The notes beneath the pieces are model-generated. The model worked only from the letters and a program-made list of their open reading frames with translations, searched no databases and was not told the origin of the DNA. Positions 22,033 through 33,573 of a stretch of 64,000 nucleotides of DNA are shown in pieces. This DNA is from Lamellibrachia satsuma (Eukaryota; Annelida; Polychaeta; Sabellida; Siboglinidae). The stretch's first letter is position 1. The number at the start of each line of letters is the position of its first letter. The translations under genes and the position numbers were made by a program. The stretch is taken from contig BSQZ01000036.1 of the NCBI GenBank assembly GCA_033239005.1, positions 5,091,001 through 5,155,000 on the forward strand, given 5' to 3'.

Positions 22033-22490
22033 GTAGACAGTGTCTATGCTGTAATGTTGACAACTTCCTGGCTGTTACCAGATTCAGGGTGACATGCTAA
22101 TAGCAGACAAATATTATTTTAAAAGTAATATAAATAAATATAAGGGTAAATATTAACAGTATCAAGTCAATAATTCCAACAAAATAAATTCCAATTCCCA
22201 AAAAATAAATTTTTGAAAACAAAAATTCCAATAAAAAAAAAAATTTAAGTCAATTCCAATTCCGGAACTGGAATTGAGGGCCAGTTCCAATTCCGGAATG
22301 GAATTGACCACATGCCTGAAGTATATTCATGACAATATCTTGTCTCTGTGTACTACAGCAACAGTCATGAACAGTATAATTGAATTGAAACAAGCTTATG
22401 TCTGTGGGGCTTTTGTCCATGCACCATACTATCTAGCAGATGCTTTCAGTATAATACCTAATAATTATATATATACATATATACACATAT

Positions 22491-22587
<97 letters not shown>
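22491..22587. repeat. (TA)n microsatellite
   Basis: About 97 bp of TA with one CA break, followed by a GTGTGTGCG stretch. Confidence 0.95.
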
Positions 22588-22588
<1 letters not shown>

Positions 22589-22619
22589 GTGTGGGCAGGT
22601 ATGTGTGTGTGCGTGCAGC

Positions 22620-23145
22620 ATTTATAAGATAAAGATGTCACAAACATAGATCTGCATTTGGTCCAATAACAATATTCATGCATTATGTTATCTAACTCGA
22701 GTGTCAGATATAAAATAAGGAACCCCATAGAAAGTGAACCTATGGGTCCATATTTTGTTATGGAATTTGGACCCCTTATAGAATTTTGACCTCCCTGGCC
22801 CATTGAAAACAGTGGAATGTTGATTAGATAATATAATGCACATTTGAGCTAAGATGCTACAATTTTGGTTACATGCGTTTGGTTATGTTACCAGTGGCAT
22901 TCATCAAACTGACCAAACAGATTCATTAAAAACATTAAGAGATCAGTGAAAGACCCATTGGTTGAATTAACATGGCTCCATAGGGAAAATGCTTTTCCCT
23001 GTGGTTGATTACTTTATACATTCTATATGACACTGGCACTCTTATATTCTAAAAATAATATATACAAGGGAAAGTTTCTCACATTGTGATTCACTTTTAT
23101 TATGCAAAAGATGAATTTTGTAAAATTTTCAAGTCACTGTATGTG
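22620..23145. other. No gene recognised
   Basis: No conserved coding segment seen. The stretch ends in a pyrimidine-rich CTTTTCAG that could be the acceptor for the following frame. Confidence 0.45.
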
Positions 23146-23157
23146 TAATCTTTTCAG

Positions 23158-23630
23158 ATGAAGGATTCACCATTGGTTCGTACAAGTACAGATACTAGTT
23201 TTGAAGCATCCAGCGCTACGGGTGATGCTGTCAATCTTTACATTACGGATGTCACCTTTAGTGCCATCACTGCTACTACTGCTGTGGCACCACATACAAC
23301 TGATGCTGAAATGCAAATCGATCCGGTAATGATATTTCAAGTGCGACACTTCGCGAATACTGCTGTAGTCACGGATGACATTATTGCACCAATGAACTAC
23401 TCCTATGTGAAGCTTCCATCAGATTCAGTGAGAACAAAGACATTGGTGCAGATGATGCACACTATGTGATAACAGCGACATAACCGAGGGTGACTCAAGC
23501 AGCTCCGACACCTATGAGAAAGAGAAGAAGTTTGTCATTCGTGAGAAAAACTTATGTCACTTTTCTGCACCTGCCACACACCAAACAGCCATAAACTGTG
23601 ACACAGGTTGTACTCATGTCTGATCTATCA
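23158..23630 (+). pseudogene. Degenerate exon of a repeat-associated gene family
   Basis: An acceptor-like AATCTTTTCAG precedes a frame of about 100 codons starting at ATG 23158 (LYITDVTFSAITATTAVAPH). After a shift near 23465 a second frame reads SDITEGDSSSSDTYEKEKKF. An acidic serine run followed by EKEKKF recalls proteins found in many copies in invertebrate and fish genomes. The frameshift and later stops suggest decay. Function is unknown. Confidence 0.35.
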
Positions 23631-23734
23631 GCCAAGGTCTTTCGGATACTGGGGTGTCTGTCAGAGGAAAGGGTGCTGATTTCTACCCCTGGATAAGTGA
23701 AAGGTGAATTGAATATGTTAGGTGTATGTGTACT

Positions 23735-24190
23735 ATCAGTGAGAATAAGTAGTGTATTGGTGTATATTTAGTGCCAGTAGTTTATTGGAACAGATGGTTG
23801 GTGTGCAAGTACTATCAGTCAGAACAAGTAGTGTATTGATACATATGATTGGTGTACATTTACTGTCAGTACAAGTAGGGTAGTTGGTAGAGAATGAGAC
23901 GCTTGGTTTACATTTGCTGTCGGTAGGAACAAGTAGTAGATTCAGTCAGAACAAGTAGTATATTGGATACACATGATTGGTGTACATTTACTGTCAGAAG
24001 TTACATTTACGTAGTGAAATGGTGCAGATTCCAGAATGAGATCATTGGTGTACATTTACTGTTGGTAGGAACAAGTAGTGTATTGGTATGCATGATTGGT
24101 GTACGTTTACTGTCAGTCAGAACAAGTAATATTGTTACACATGATTGGTGTACATTTACTGTCCAATCAAAACAAGTAATCTATTGCCAT
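23735..24190. repeat. Degenerate ~50-bp tandem repeat
   Basis: About eight imperfect units of the type GATTGGTGTACATTTACTGT then CAGTCAGAACAAGTAGTGTA, with variable spacers. Confidence 0.85.
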
Positions 24191-24210
24191 TGGTACAGAT
24201 GATGATGGTG

Positions 24211-24520
24211 AAACAGTTAAATGCCTTGGCTTTATAAAGATTAATTATTTCCTAAGCTAAACTACCAGTATATTTGATATGTTGTGGCATAATAATGATG
24301 TGTGTAACTGTGATATCCATGTTCCAGGTTGTATTTCCCTGTGGTAGAAGTCACTGTTTTTAGTCAAACAGTTAAATGCCTTGGCTTTATAAAGATTAAT
24401 TATTTCCTAAGCTAAACTACCAGTATATTTGATATGTTGTGGCATAATAATGATGTGTGTAACTGTGATATCCATGTTCCAGGTTGTATTTCCCTGTGGT
24501 AGAAGTCACTGTTTTTAGTC
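24211..24520. repeat. 155-bp perfect tandem duplication
   Basis: 24211-24365 and 24366-24520 appear identical base for base, starting AAACAGTTAAATGCCTTGGC. They are so alike that the duplication is either very recent or an assembly error. Confidence 0.95.
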
Positions 24521-24809
24521 AATGGTTTCAGTCGTTCTAGTTAGCCTTATTTCTTTGGTAATTGTTTTTCTATGTGAATAAACTGTTGGTATATTTTATG
24601 TTGGTCTCAATATAAATGAAATTGTGTGTGCAAGATGCTGCAGGTAACATTTTTGTTGACAGAAGTGGGATATGGATAAGGAGGCATTCACATCATTCAG
24701 TTATTAATATTTTAGTGGGAATTTTTGTAGTTTTCCAGGTTGTTTTTCGACCTGCTGCATACTGTGGGTGCCTCACAATTTGTCTATATCAGACTATCAG
24801 TACACTCAC

Positions 24810-24872
24810 CTGTGTCAGGTCAATCTCCATAGCTAAACTTTCCATCAATTCAATTCGGTTCAGAATAGACAT
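24810..24872 (-). other. Possible short coding exon
   Basis: On the minus strand ATG opens a 21-codon frame (MSILNRIELMESLAMEIDLT) ending exactly at a consensus donor CAG|GTGAGT. Upstream, all three frames entering from the TTTCAG acceptor are closed, so it would have to be the first coding exon of a gene. No continuation was found. Confidence 0.25.
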
Positions 24873-24929
24873 CACAGATCCTTCCCACATTGCAGGATGG
24901 GATTACTTGTCTTGCCTTTCCTGAGCCTG

Positions 24930-25320
24930 AAATATAATTTGTCAGAGTTAGTTGATAGCACTAATTCCATAATTACCATAATAGTTGCAAAACTGTGAAC
25001 ATTACATACTGTCAGTAGTTAATTATTGTTATTTAAATGATTACATTGCACCAAACAACAAGGTGTTGTGGTGTGCTATAAAGAGAGGGGTGATTACAAG
25101 TACGAATATTAATGTAATCATGATTACAGTAATTATTGCAATCACAATTACTAATGTAGTCATGATTACAATCATTATTACAATCACAATTATGGTAACA
25201 TCTAAGAATATATATATATTCACATAATGAATTAAATAAACCCTCATGTTATTATTGTCATCAATGTTATTCAACACAAAATCAAACACAATATTAAAAT
25301 ACAGTCACGGTACACTTCAT
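24930..25320. other. No gene; AATCAC/AATTAC-rich stretch
   Basis: 25085-25200 is low-complexity DNA built from ATTACAATCA-like words. Confidence 0.5.
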
Positions 25321-25463
25321 TAGATTAGATACAAAATAAAGAGAAGAGCCTGCTTGCATTGCCATTGTAGTTCGGACCTCGCCCTCGGGCTAGGTAAAAG
25401 AAATATGCAGAACAAATATGATTATTAAAATGGCAACGATTCGATAACAATTGAATTACTGAC

Positions 25464-25705
25464 CTGCTAGCTATAGGGCGAATCAATGAGTCCGCATGCA
25501 AATCATGCAATGACAGCAGGCCAACATCTAGCACCGCTCTGTTTGTGCATATCAGTACAAAATCATCGACATCGTCTTCGCCTTCGTACGGTGATGGAAG
25601 CACCAACGCGGTCGGGCACACGGTGCTGCATAGCCATAGCCTAGCCCTAGGCATGGTAGCTTCCTCGGCGCAGCATGATGACTCAACGTAAACGTGCGCA
25701 GACAT
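25464..25705 (-). CDS. Possible first exon of an unknown gene
   Basis: On the minus strand an ATG at 25705 opens 80 codons ending at donor AG|GTCAGTAA. It includes PSPYEGEDDVDDFVLICTNR and LLSLHDLHADSLIRPIAS, with good protein composition and higher GC than its flanks. A second in-frame ATG (MPRARLW) could be the true start. There is no identifiable family and no matching second exon. Confidence 0.3.
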
Positions 25706-25709
25706 CAGG

Positions 25710-27240
25710 ACGTCATTTCCACAGGTTCACCACATCACATTACCTAGTCAGGAATCGTTGACAGTCAAAGCGCTGTTGTAATTTTTCCTGAATCCAACGT
25801 CAACAAAGGCGAAGCCGACCTGGAGTCTGGAGCGTGACTCGCACACTCGGTGACACTTTACGACTGTCAACCGTTGTTTCCGTGTGGCCTGTCGAACTAG
25901 ACTCTTCGTCTGTGGTTTCCATTTCTCCAAAGATAGACTAAACTATTACGGAAGTTCAGTAAACCACTAATCGCTAGTAGCAGATCTGGTAAAACTGTCA
26001 CAAGCGATGCATCCATCTTGTCAACAAGTAAAAAATAGTTCAGGTATTCCGTTATCGCATATTCTCGTTGGTTAGCGTCTCGTGTGTTCGAGAAGTGTGG
26101 CGTTTTCGACGATTTTTTGCGTGTTTTGTTGTAATTTCTTTAACTTTTTTTATTTGGAACGAACAAAAACGCTATTTTGTTGACGTGTGTAAACACTTGT
26201 ATATATAACAGAGACCCATATCTTTTTTTTCGCTCCATAATGCCTATTTACGAAATAAATCGCAAAAAATCGAAAATTTACATTGATTAGATATACGCGA
26301 CTCAAACCACTCGTTTCGACAACAATATGGCGATACGCAGTGATGTATTTTGTCGATTTTTGTCTCGAACAAAATCAGTTTTTCAGTTTATCTCACACAT
26401 TAGCAGGTACCTGTCACCATTAATGCATAGTTAGATAATATATATTTAAATATACGGCACAACACAAAATTGCTTCAGTTCCCCTTTAACTAAGTCTGAC
26501 ACAGTATGAGACAACGTAGAACGAGTCACGTGACTAGTCAATGAAAGGAGACATGTCACATTAGCGATAATAACAAGAACATATTTACAATTGAAATGCT
26601 GTTGTTGCGTTATTTGTAGTGTTATTTATGCGACTGTCTTCCATATACATACCATTTTGCATTGCGCAACAGACCACACTGACAATACTCTCTCTTTCAA
26701 ACATCTTGTTTGATTTGCAAAACTCGAAAAGGCCGCCTTATTCAGTTCTGATGATTGATACTACCGCCACGTGTCGCCACTTTTCTGTATGTTGCTTTTG
26801 CTGGGTCCAAGCTCACCGTATGGCGCCACTTGAATAGCGAAGGCGCCACTTCCAAGTAAGCTTTTCGACGCAGTTTCAGTATTGAAATACAAATTCACTT
26901 TTTCAATGAACCTTGCAAATTTAATAGAAAGTACCGGATTCGTTCAGCACGTGACAGCTGCGACGCATATGAGTGGAAATATGCTTTATCTGGTAATCAT
27001 TCTGCATGCGCCCATCTTCGTAGCATATCACCTGTTACTCCGACAACTCTGATAACAGATCACCATGCGGTCAAATGTGATCTTCTTATGGTCAAACCTG
27101 CACGTCCGAAATATCGCATGTGTCGATTGAGAAGCGAGCGTTCTAGAACACGACGCAGTTGTTGAACTGTACTTTACAAAATTAATAGAAATTCCATTGC
27201 AGCGAGTCTACAGATGAAAGTTAATTGTTTCTTTAACTCT
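25710..27240. other. No gene recognised
   Basis: Moderately GC-rich patches (25750-25930, 26740-26860) but no reading frame I can support. Confidence 0.45.
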
Positions 27241-27246
27241 GTCAAA

Positions 27247-27452
27247 GCACATTATAAGAAGGAGTGTTGACAGGATGTTCGGGTACAGTGCGTACACCAG
27301 AAAGAATAGCGGCTGTGCGGATGCCAATAACACAGTCCTCAAAAGTCGGTGAGACGTCTCGCCCAGGAACTTCGAAACCTTCCTTACAACGCATTTTGAT
27401 AAGACCTACAAGATACTGTTTAGCTTGTGCAAGATTTAAAGCCCAGTGACTT
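27247..27452 (-). other. Protein-coding remnant, unknown family
   Basis: A minus-strand frame of about 67 codons reads AKQYLVGLIKMRCKEGFEVP, GRDVSPTFEDCVIGIRTAAI and SGVRTVPEHPVNTPS. The composition is convincingly protein-like, but there is no start codon. It is closed upstream by TAA and downstream by TGA. It may be an exon or transposon piece. Confidence 0.35.
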
Positions 27453-27800
27453 TATTCAATGTTATGCAATAACAACAAACTAATATAAATAAATAGTGAC
27501 AATTTCTCTTACAAATGCCACTTGACAACATGAACTCAGTGCAGACCTATCTTATTGTTTGATGGCGCTGTTAAATGCTTAGTTTCACTTTTATCCACAA
27601 AACATGAATGAGTGGCGCCTCTTTGTTTCCTACACTTTTGTTTACACTAAGGGAAAATAGAGAGGATTAAAACTGACCCTGACGTCACAGCGCGGCTGTT
27701 CCCGTCTCATGTCCACCTCCGTGGGAAGGAGGGAAGGGATGAGATGGTTCTGGTTGTTCCAAATGAGAGCCATCTCAAATTTGTTGAACACATCGATGCA

Positions 27801-27876
27801 CTACATCAAAGTGGAAGCCCTACATCAAAGTGGAAGCCCTACATCAAAGTGGAAGCCCTACATCAAATTGGAAGCC
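27801..27876 (+). repeat. 19-bp tandem repeat, 4 copies
   Basis: CTACATCAAAGTGGAAGCC is repeated three times and followed by a copy with CAAATTGG. Confidence 0.95.
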
Positions 27877-28027
27877 CAACACCAATGTTGTGTTCTTAAA
27901 GCAGATATTCAGGTAGCATGTTGTAGTGGATACTAAATCGGATCTATTCTTCGTGAAATGATTATGAATTGATATGTGCATACAATTGAATTGAAGAGGG
28001 ACCTTTAACGTATAAACCACAGACAAC

Positions 28028-28480
28028 TGTCATTGCCACTGCTACCATTGCCACTGTTACTATTGTCATTGGGGCATTGCCACTGTCATCATTGTCACAT
28101 ATGTCAACACTACTGCTGCCATTGCCACTTTGGCATTGCCACGGTTGCATTGCGTTGCTGTCATTGCTACAGTCACCGTTGCTAATGTGGCATTGCCACT
28201 ACTGTCATTGCCACTACTGTCATTGCCACTACTGTCATTGCCACTACTGTCATTGTTGCATTGCCGCAACTATCCTTGCTACATTGCCAGCGTTGCCACT
28301 GCTGTCTTTGCCACTGCTGTCATAGTCACAGCTGTCACTTTCACTGTAGAATTCCTACTGTTACATTGTCAGTGCCAACATTTGTCACAGCTGTCATTGC
28401 CACTCTTTTCATCAATACTGCCGTCATTGCCAGGGCCATTATTGCCACAGCTGTCACTGCCACTGTGGCACTGTCACTAT
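28028..28480. repeat. 15-bp minisatellite (CATTGCCACTACTGT type)
   Basis: About 450 bp built from CATTGCCACTACTGT and variants. The middle is regular and both sides are degenerate. The open frames across it are repeat artefacts. Confidence 0.9.
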
Positions 28481-28699
28481 TACCACGATACAAACACAAG
28501 TTTTATCACTTTCAACAAAATAAATAGGTAATTTTCAGATATAAAATAATTCACGGCAGAGAGTGCGTTTTGATGCTGAAAACTACTTCCAAACAAAGCC
28601 ACTTTTGCTGTCAGTAGAAATACGCGCGAATCTATTTATTAAACAAAACCGTGCAAAGAATACGTTTCCATTCTCCGCCTTCCACTTACATTGGAATTC

Positions 28700-29060
28700 C
28701 TTTCCATTAGAGATACATCCCAATGCAAAGATCACAAAGGGAGAGGGAGAGGGAGAGACTACGACACTGTGGTTCTCTAATTCCAAAAGGCTGCCAACCC
28801 TCTATCACGAGGGCGGCGTCGCGATCATCCTGCGCTGGGTTTGTAGGTAACTGTTGAAACACGCCGAGGACGAGTGGGGCGCGTGTCTCTAGGTCGGCGA
28901 TCGCGACGACGTTGGCGCCTCGAAATGGCGACAAGGTGGTCGTATATTTGATGCGAGAGTTCATCGACGACAGCGAACTACCTTGCAACGGTGCTCGACA
29001 GAAGCAAGCCGCTGCCCAAGTACATTATCGACGACATACCATCTTCTTCCATTCCCCGAC
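28700..29060. other. GC-rich block, possible coding remnant
   Basis: The segment is CpG-rich compared with its flanks. The plus strand reads NGDKVVVYLMREFIDDSELP and, after one shift, KPLPKYIIDDIPSSSIPRRL to a stop. The minus strand also has an open frame of about 90 codons. The plus reading looks more like a real C terminus (IDDIPSSSIPRRLQ). No family recognised. Confidence 0.25.
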
Positions 29061-30240
29061 GTCTACAAATTTAATAAAAAAATGACAATTAACTTTCAAT
29101 TAACTTTTTATTGAGCATATTACTTTATTCAATCCGGTTGTGACGGCCTCTGGCTTGTTGTCAGGATAAAGAATTGTATTTGATAAGCCCATAAGACACA
29201 GCCATTCAGCCAGTGATCCAAGTTCACCTAACCAATGTCGAAGAAAGCTTCTAGTCAGGTCCAGACAATTGTTTGAACAGTGTCAATGTCCAGCCAGTGT
29301 CAATCTGTGAATAAGCTGAACGGTGAGTGTTCCTGGCCAGGTGCTGCAACTGTATTATATAAGAGTATTGACTCCTCTTGCTTTTGTGGCTTTCATCACC
29401 CATCCAAGGGGATGCAATACAAAGTGTAGCTGGAGTCTGGAGTTTTTCTAGACATAATCCCACATGACAAAATCCAATGGGACAAATGTGAAAAGTGAAT
29501 GAACACTATCAACCTTGTACACTTATGTTTGAGTGCTTTTAAAAAGCATTATTAAATATGCTAATAATGCCAATTCAATGATTCCGTATGTTTTTCTTCT
29601 GTGTTTTTATGTGAAGCTAACTGGTAATTTAATTGAAGTTAATCGAAATTTTATTTCAATGAAAGTAAATTGTTAATTTAATCTAATTGAACAATTTGGG
29701 AGGTTAATTTAATTTAACTGACCTGATATATGTTAGAGGTTAATTTCATTGGGAAATTTCTGAGTTAATTGTAATTTAATAAATTAACTTTCCAAGTTAA
29801 TGTCCCAAGCCTGGTAAACAGTATAACAAACAATTTATCATCTTTAATACAGCATTCAACGCTCCCCAAACACGGACGCCGCGTGCGATGCGATACCAAT
29901 GTTGAATTCGTTATCAGGATACACGTGTGTGTAACAAACACTGATACTCTGACGTTTAATAATACCCACGTCACGTGATCTGAGCTGGTACTCTCATTGA
30001 GCTATATAGGCCTATGTTGCAACATTTGTTTTCGCGCGGTTTATTATTTTACTCTTCGTTATAATGTTAGCAGTGAGGACGCTACAGCGTGGTGCGAACA
30101 ATGGCTACGTTAAATATTGTTAAACACTTGTACTTGTGTGCATTAACAAACACACGCTCTGTCTCTCTCCCGCACTGCCTCCTTTCCCACTCTCGCTTCT
30201 TCTCTGCCACCCCCACCCCGCGTCTCATTCTCTCCCCTCC
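29060..30240. other. No gene recognised
   Basis: AT-rich DNA. 29620-29800 is low-complexity (TTAATTTAATT and GAAGTTAAT words). Confidence 0.5.
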
Positions 30241-30246
30241 AATGGG

Positions 30247-30533
30247 GCATGGTATCGGTCCCGGTAGAACGTCAGGCTCTCAGTCGTGAAAACCAGAGTT
30301 CGAACCCTCTCGCTGCCGTTTCAAAGCTTTGGCAGTTTGTTCACCGAACTTTACCACATCTCATTCATTTGTATAAATGAGTACCTGGCTATATGGAGTG
30401 GTGAATATATGTACGAATGGTCTTCGTGCAGTAACTGCAGCATGGCTGAGTGCTTCCCAGAGAAGTCGAGATGGAGTTGGAATGAACAGGTGTGCTACGG
30501 GGTGAAGTGGAAAACACTTTGAACAGTACAAAG
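30247..30533 (+). mobile_element. tRNA-derived SINE
   Basis: An A-box-like TGGTATCGGTCCCGGTAG and a B box GAGTTCGAACCCTC lie at pol III spacing. They are followed by CGCTGCCGTTTCAAAGC, TTGTTCACC and AAATGAGTACCTGGCTA, then a tail with GTGAAGTGGAAAACACTTTG. The same body occurs inverted at 15095-15230. Transcription would be by RNA polymerase III and mobilisation by a partner LINE. Confidence 0.65.
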
Positions 30534-31222
30534 GACTGAATACAACGAACATACTTTTGACACGTATCTGCCTGCCACCCTCACTGTCTGCTTCCATTTC
30601 CGCCTCCATCCTTCATGCGTGCGTGCGTGCGTGCGTGTGTGCGTGTGTGCGTGTGAGTCATATATAAGGAACTGTCCTATACTGTCCACATTGAAGTCAC
30701 ACGTACATTTTCTGCAGAACATTGAACGCACACCAACTGATGTGTACTGTTAGTTTTTGTGTGTAAATGTTTTGAGAAAATTGCTTTAAACAGAATGATT
30801 ACGTATTATCGGCATAACAGCATGCAGGTGTCGATACAATTCGGATACCAGAAACATTGCTTACCAGAGAAGTTGTGATGTGATTTGTGATTTGGAACGA
30901 ACAGTTCTGCCAGGGGGTGAAGTGTAAAGCACTTTGAACAATCCCAAGGACTGGATACCACGAAAGCACCTTTCATGCCTGCCTGCCTTCGTTCCCTCCC
31001 TCATTCATGCTCGTGTGCGTGCGTGGGAATCCAATGTAAGGGGCTGTCCTTCTCTGCCCACATTGAAATTACATTACAGTAGAACACTGAACGCACACCA
31101 ACTGATGCGTACTTTAATGTGTTTGTGTAAATGTATTGAGTTGAGAAAATTGCTGTAAACAGAACGATTACGTATCCTCAATAGAACAACACGCCTGTGT
31201 CGATACAATTAGGATACCAGAA
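30458..31222 (+). repeat. Tandem duplication of a ~380-bp unit
   Basis: Unit 1 (about 30458-30865) and unit 2 (about 30866-31222) share GGGGTGAAGTG, CACTTTGAACA, the TGCGTG-rich patch, AACGCACACCAACTGATG, TTGTGTAAATGT and GTGTCGATACAATT in the same order, with about 15-20% differences. The duplication includes the SINE tail. Confidence 0.85.
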
Positions 31223-31289
31223 TATTTGCACCTCTACGTGAGGATTACAACGTCATTCAAGGCGTTGACATGTGTCAAGGCGTGGTGCT

Positions 31290-32480
31290 GCAAAAGAGTA
31301 TCTGGTGCGAACAGGACAACGCCGTCCGTGCGCATGGACCTCCGCCAGCATCTCCTTGACAGGTTTTATATTTCCGATGCCTTTTACCATGAACTGACTC
31401 TTATATCTGATAATTTGCCCAAGTCACATTCGATAAAACAACTGAGGTATGATATGAATACCTTGTGTCATATCCAGCGGACACCGGGGAAACCAGAGGG
31501 TGTTGAAACAGATGTAGTTCAAGAGTTGAAGTTTGCAATTATGTCCCTCCAGTTGAAAAATCCTAATTGTAAAAATGTCACTGTTAAATTTTGTGGTGAT
31601 AGCACAAGTGTTGCTAGCTATGTGTTTGATGAGTTTTCCATTTGGTCTACTGATTCCAACGTGTCTACATCAGCGTGTCATCACACTGTTGCTGTTGTGA
31701 AGGGTCAAGAAAGTTATGAGCATTACAAAACTTCATCTTCATGTCCATAAATTAACTTTATTCATCCAAGTCTGGTGAAGTAAATGGTGAAGTAAATGGT
31801 GAAGCAATTCAGGTAAATGTATGTATGGGAGGAGACTACAAATTTCTCCTTATGGTACTTGGCATGACGGGTGCAACTTCCAACCATGCCTGCATATACT
31901 GCAAGATTCACACCGATGTCTAAAGCACATGATTTCTACTGCCAAGAAAATTTGGCAAGAACAATCGAAGAAATGTCGCAAAATGCATTGAAGTAATTGC
32001 CAAAGGTTGCAGACATGAAACTCTTCTTAGAATCCCACTTAGTCAAGTTGTTGTTGATGAACTGTATATGATGCTTCGAATCACGGACATACTTCTAATC
32101 AATTTGACAGAGGATGCAACAGATTATAATGTTAAAGAAAAAAATGGGATTATTCCAAAATCAAATGTATCCCATATTGATGAGCTAGTTAAGTGCAATA
32201 TTCATTTTGGGGTAAGTTTCAGGATATGGGAGACCAGAAATGCAGCTGGTAAAATTACTGGAATTCACCAGTTTGATGGATGAAGAGAAACACAAACTTA
32301 TGACACGTCTAACAGAGCAGCTTGCTGCAGGGAAAGCTATACATCCTAGAACAAAATACACAGTTGTAGAAGTCTGGCAGAGTTTCGATGCATTATATGC
32401 AGTTGTCAATCGTGATCAGAATGGATATGAAAAGAAAAGGGTCACCCCCTACATGCCCTGCCTATATGCCATTTCTATCT
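31290..32480 (+). pseudogene. Decayed gene of a repetitive protein family
   Basis: Four frame segments follow each other. 31290-31747 contains VTVKFCGDSTSVAS and TVAVVKGQESYEHYK. 31767-31923 contains GGDYKFLLMVLGMTGATSNH and ACIYCKIHTDV, then a stop. 31965-32283 contains LSQVVVDELYMMLRITDILL. 32240-32480 contains TVVEVWQSFDALYAVVN and RVTPYMPCLYA. From memory, this order (GxDG or GDS, SESYE, GGDYKFLL, CxWCK, VVDELH, VTPYMH) belongs to a large uncharacterised family present in many copies in cnidarians, molluscs and other metazoans. Frameshifts, stops and a 12-bp duplication show decay. A LINE interrupts it just after VTPYMP. Confidence 0.55.
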
Positions 32481-32489
32481 AGCTTAAGC

Positions 32490-33318
32490 AAGTATCCTCT
32501 ACAGCATTTCTTGGCGTTACTATTGATAACAAACTTAATTGGGCTGAACATATTAACAAAGTTAAATGTAAAATCTCTAAAGGGGTAGGCATTATCAACA
32601 AAGCCAAAATATTATTAACTAGACCATGCCTGGTCACCTTATATTACTCGTTTTTATTCCCTCATGTTACATATTGTATTGAAGTGTGGGGTGGTGCATT
32701 TGACTCATATTGTTCAAGTATTATAAAGGTTCAAAAGAAAGCGGTGAGAATGCTCGTCTCAGCTAATAGATCAGCTCGTACTAAACCTATATTTAAACTA
32801 CTAAACATCTTAACGTTTAGACAACTATATGTCTACTCAATACAACTGTTTATGTATAAATACAACAGTGGTCTTCTACCAAACACATTTTATAATATGT
32901 TTAAACTTAATCAAGATGTTCATAGTTACAATACAAGACAATCTACACAAATACACATATCCATAGCAACTGTAGAAATAAGACTTCGTTCTGTAAGAAT
33001 TAAGGGTGCTATAATTTGGAATTATTTTAACACAAGACTCAAGTTTACTTCTTATTCAATAATGAACTACACATGTATACTTAAGCAATTTATATTACAC
33101 AATGATGTCAATATATAACATGTATCACAATCATGATTGGTTGGTTTTCTACACCTGCATGCTATTTTTGGTTTAATACTATGATATATGTATTGAAACA
33201 TATACTAGGGAGTATAACAATGTATAATGTTCTTCCCATATTGTTCTCTTTACATTATTATATAGGGTTTACCTTGGTTTGATTTGTATGTATTGTAAAG
33301 AGTTACAATAAATTTGAT
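32490..33318 (+). mobile_element. LINE 3' half, second family
   Basis: The frame from about 32493 reads STAFLGVTIDNKLNWAEHIN, ISKGVGIINKAK, LYYSFLFPHVTYCIEVWGG and KVQKKAVRMLVSANR, ending at a stop at 33118. This is the post-RT region of a non-LTR retrotransposon (FLGVxID-KL-W-HI...SK--GI), distinct from the CR1-like copies. The 3' tail ends in AATTTGATTTGATTT, a short repeat typical of target-primed insertion. The frame is intact over about 200 codons, so the insertion is fairly young. Confidence 0.85.
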
Positions 33319-33321
33319 TTG

Positions 33322-33573
33322 ATTTGGAAGATGACATATCTAGTAAAGTACCCAAATTTGCAGATGACACAAAAGTATACAGAAAGGTTACTACTGATAC
33401 AGATAAACAAAGTTTACATGATGATCTAGATAAATTAGTTAAATGGTCAGAAAAATATCAAATGTTATTAAATTTTGGGAAGTGTAAATGTATACACATA
33501 GGACATGGAAACATGGACGAAGAATATAAAATTGGGGATGCTGTACTAGGTAGAACCACACAAGAAAAGGACT
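33322..33573 (+). mobile_element. CR1-like LINE fragment (FADD region)
   Basis: About 250 bp nearly identical to 21133-21392 of the CR1-like copy, reading KFADDTKVYRKVTTDTDKQS and ending at ARTTQEKD-like sequence. It starts within the tail repeat of the preceding LINE and is cut at both ends. Confidence 0.85.

Larger units (their letters stand above)
19300..22318. mobile_element. hAT-like element hosting two other transposons
   Basis: The left end CAGGCATGGGGGTCAATTC and the right end GGAATTGACCACATGCCTG are inverted matches. They are bordered by AAGTCTAT (19292-19299) and AAGTATAT (22319-22326), a 7-of-8 target duplication of the length expected for hAT. AATTCC-rich subterminal repeats lie inside both ends. 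Inside are a MULE-like element (19543-20573) and a CR1-like LINE (about 20795-22032). No hAT transposase is visible, so it is non-autonomous. Confidence 0.75.

Noticed and set aside
28066..28531. Overlapping open frames rich in H, C, L and N
   Set aside because: They derive from the CATTGCCACTACTGT minisatellite on both strands.
30458..31222. Direct repeats as a pair of LTRs
   Set aside because: They are adjacent with almost no internal region, lack TG...CA ends and primer-binding site, and include a SINE tail.
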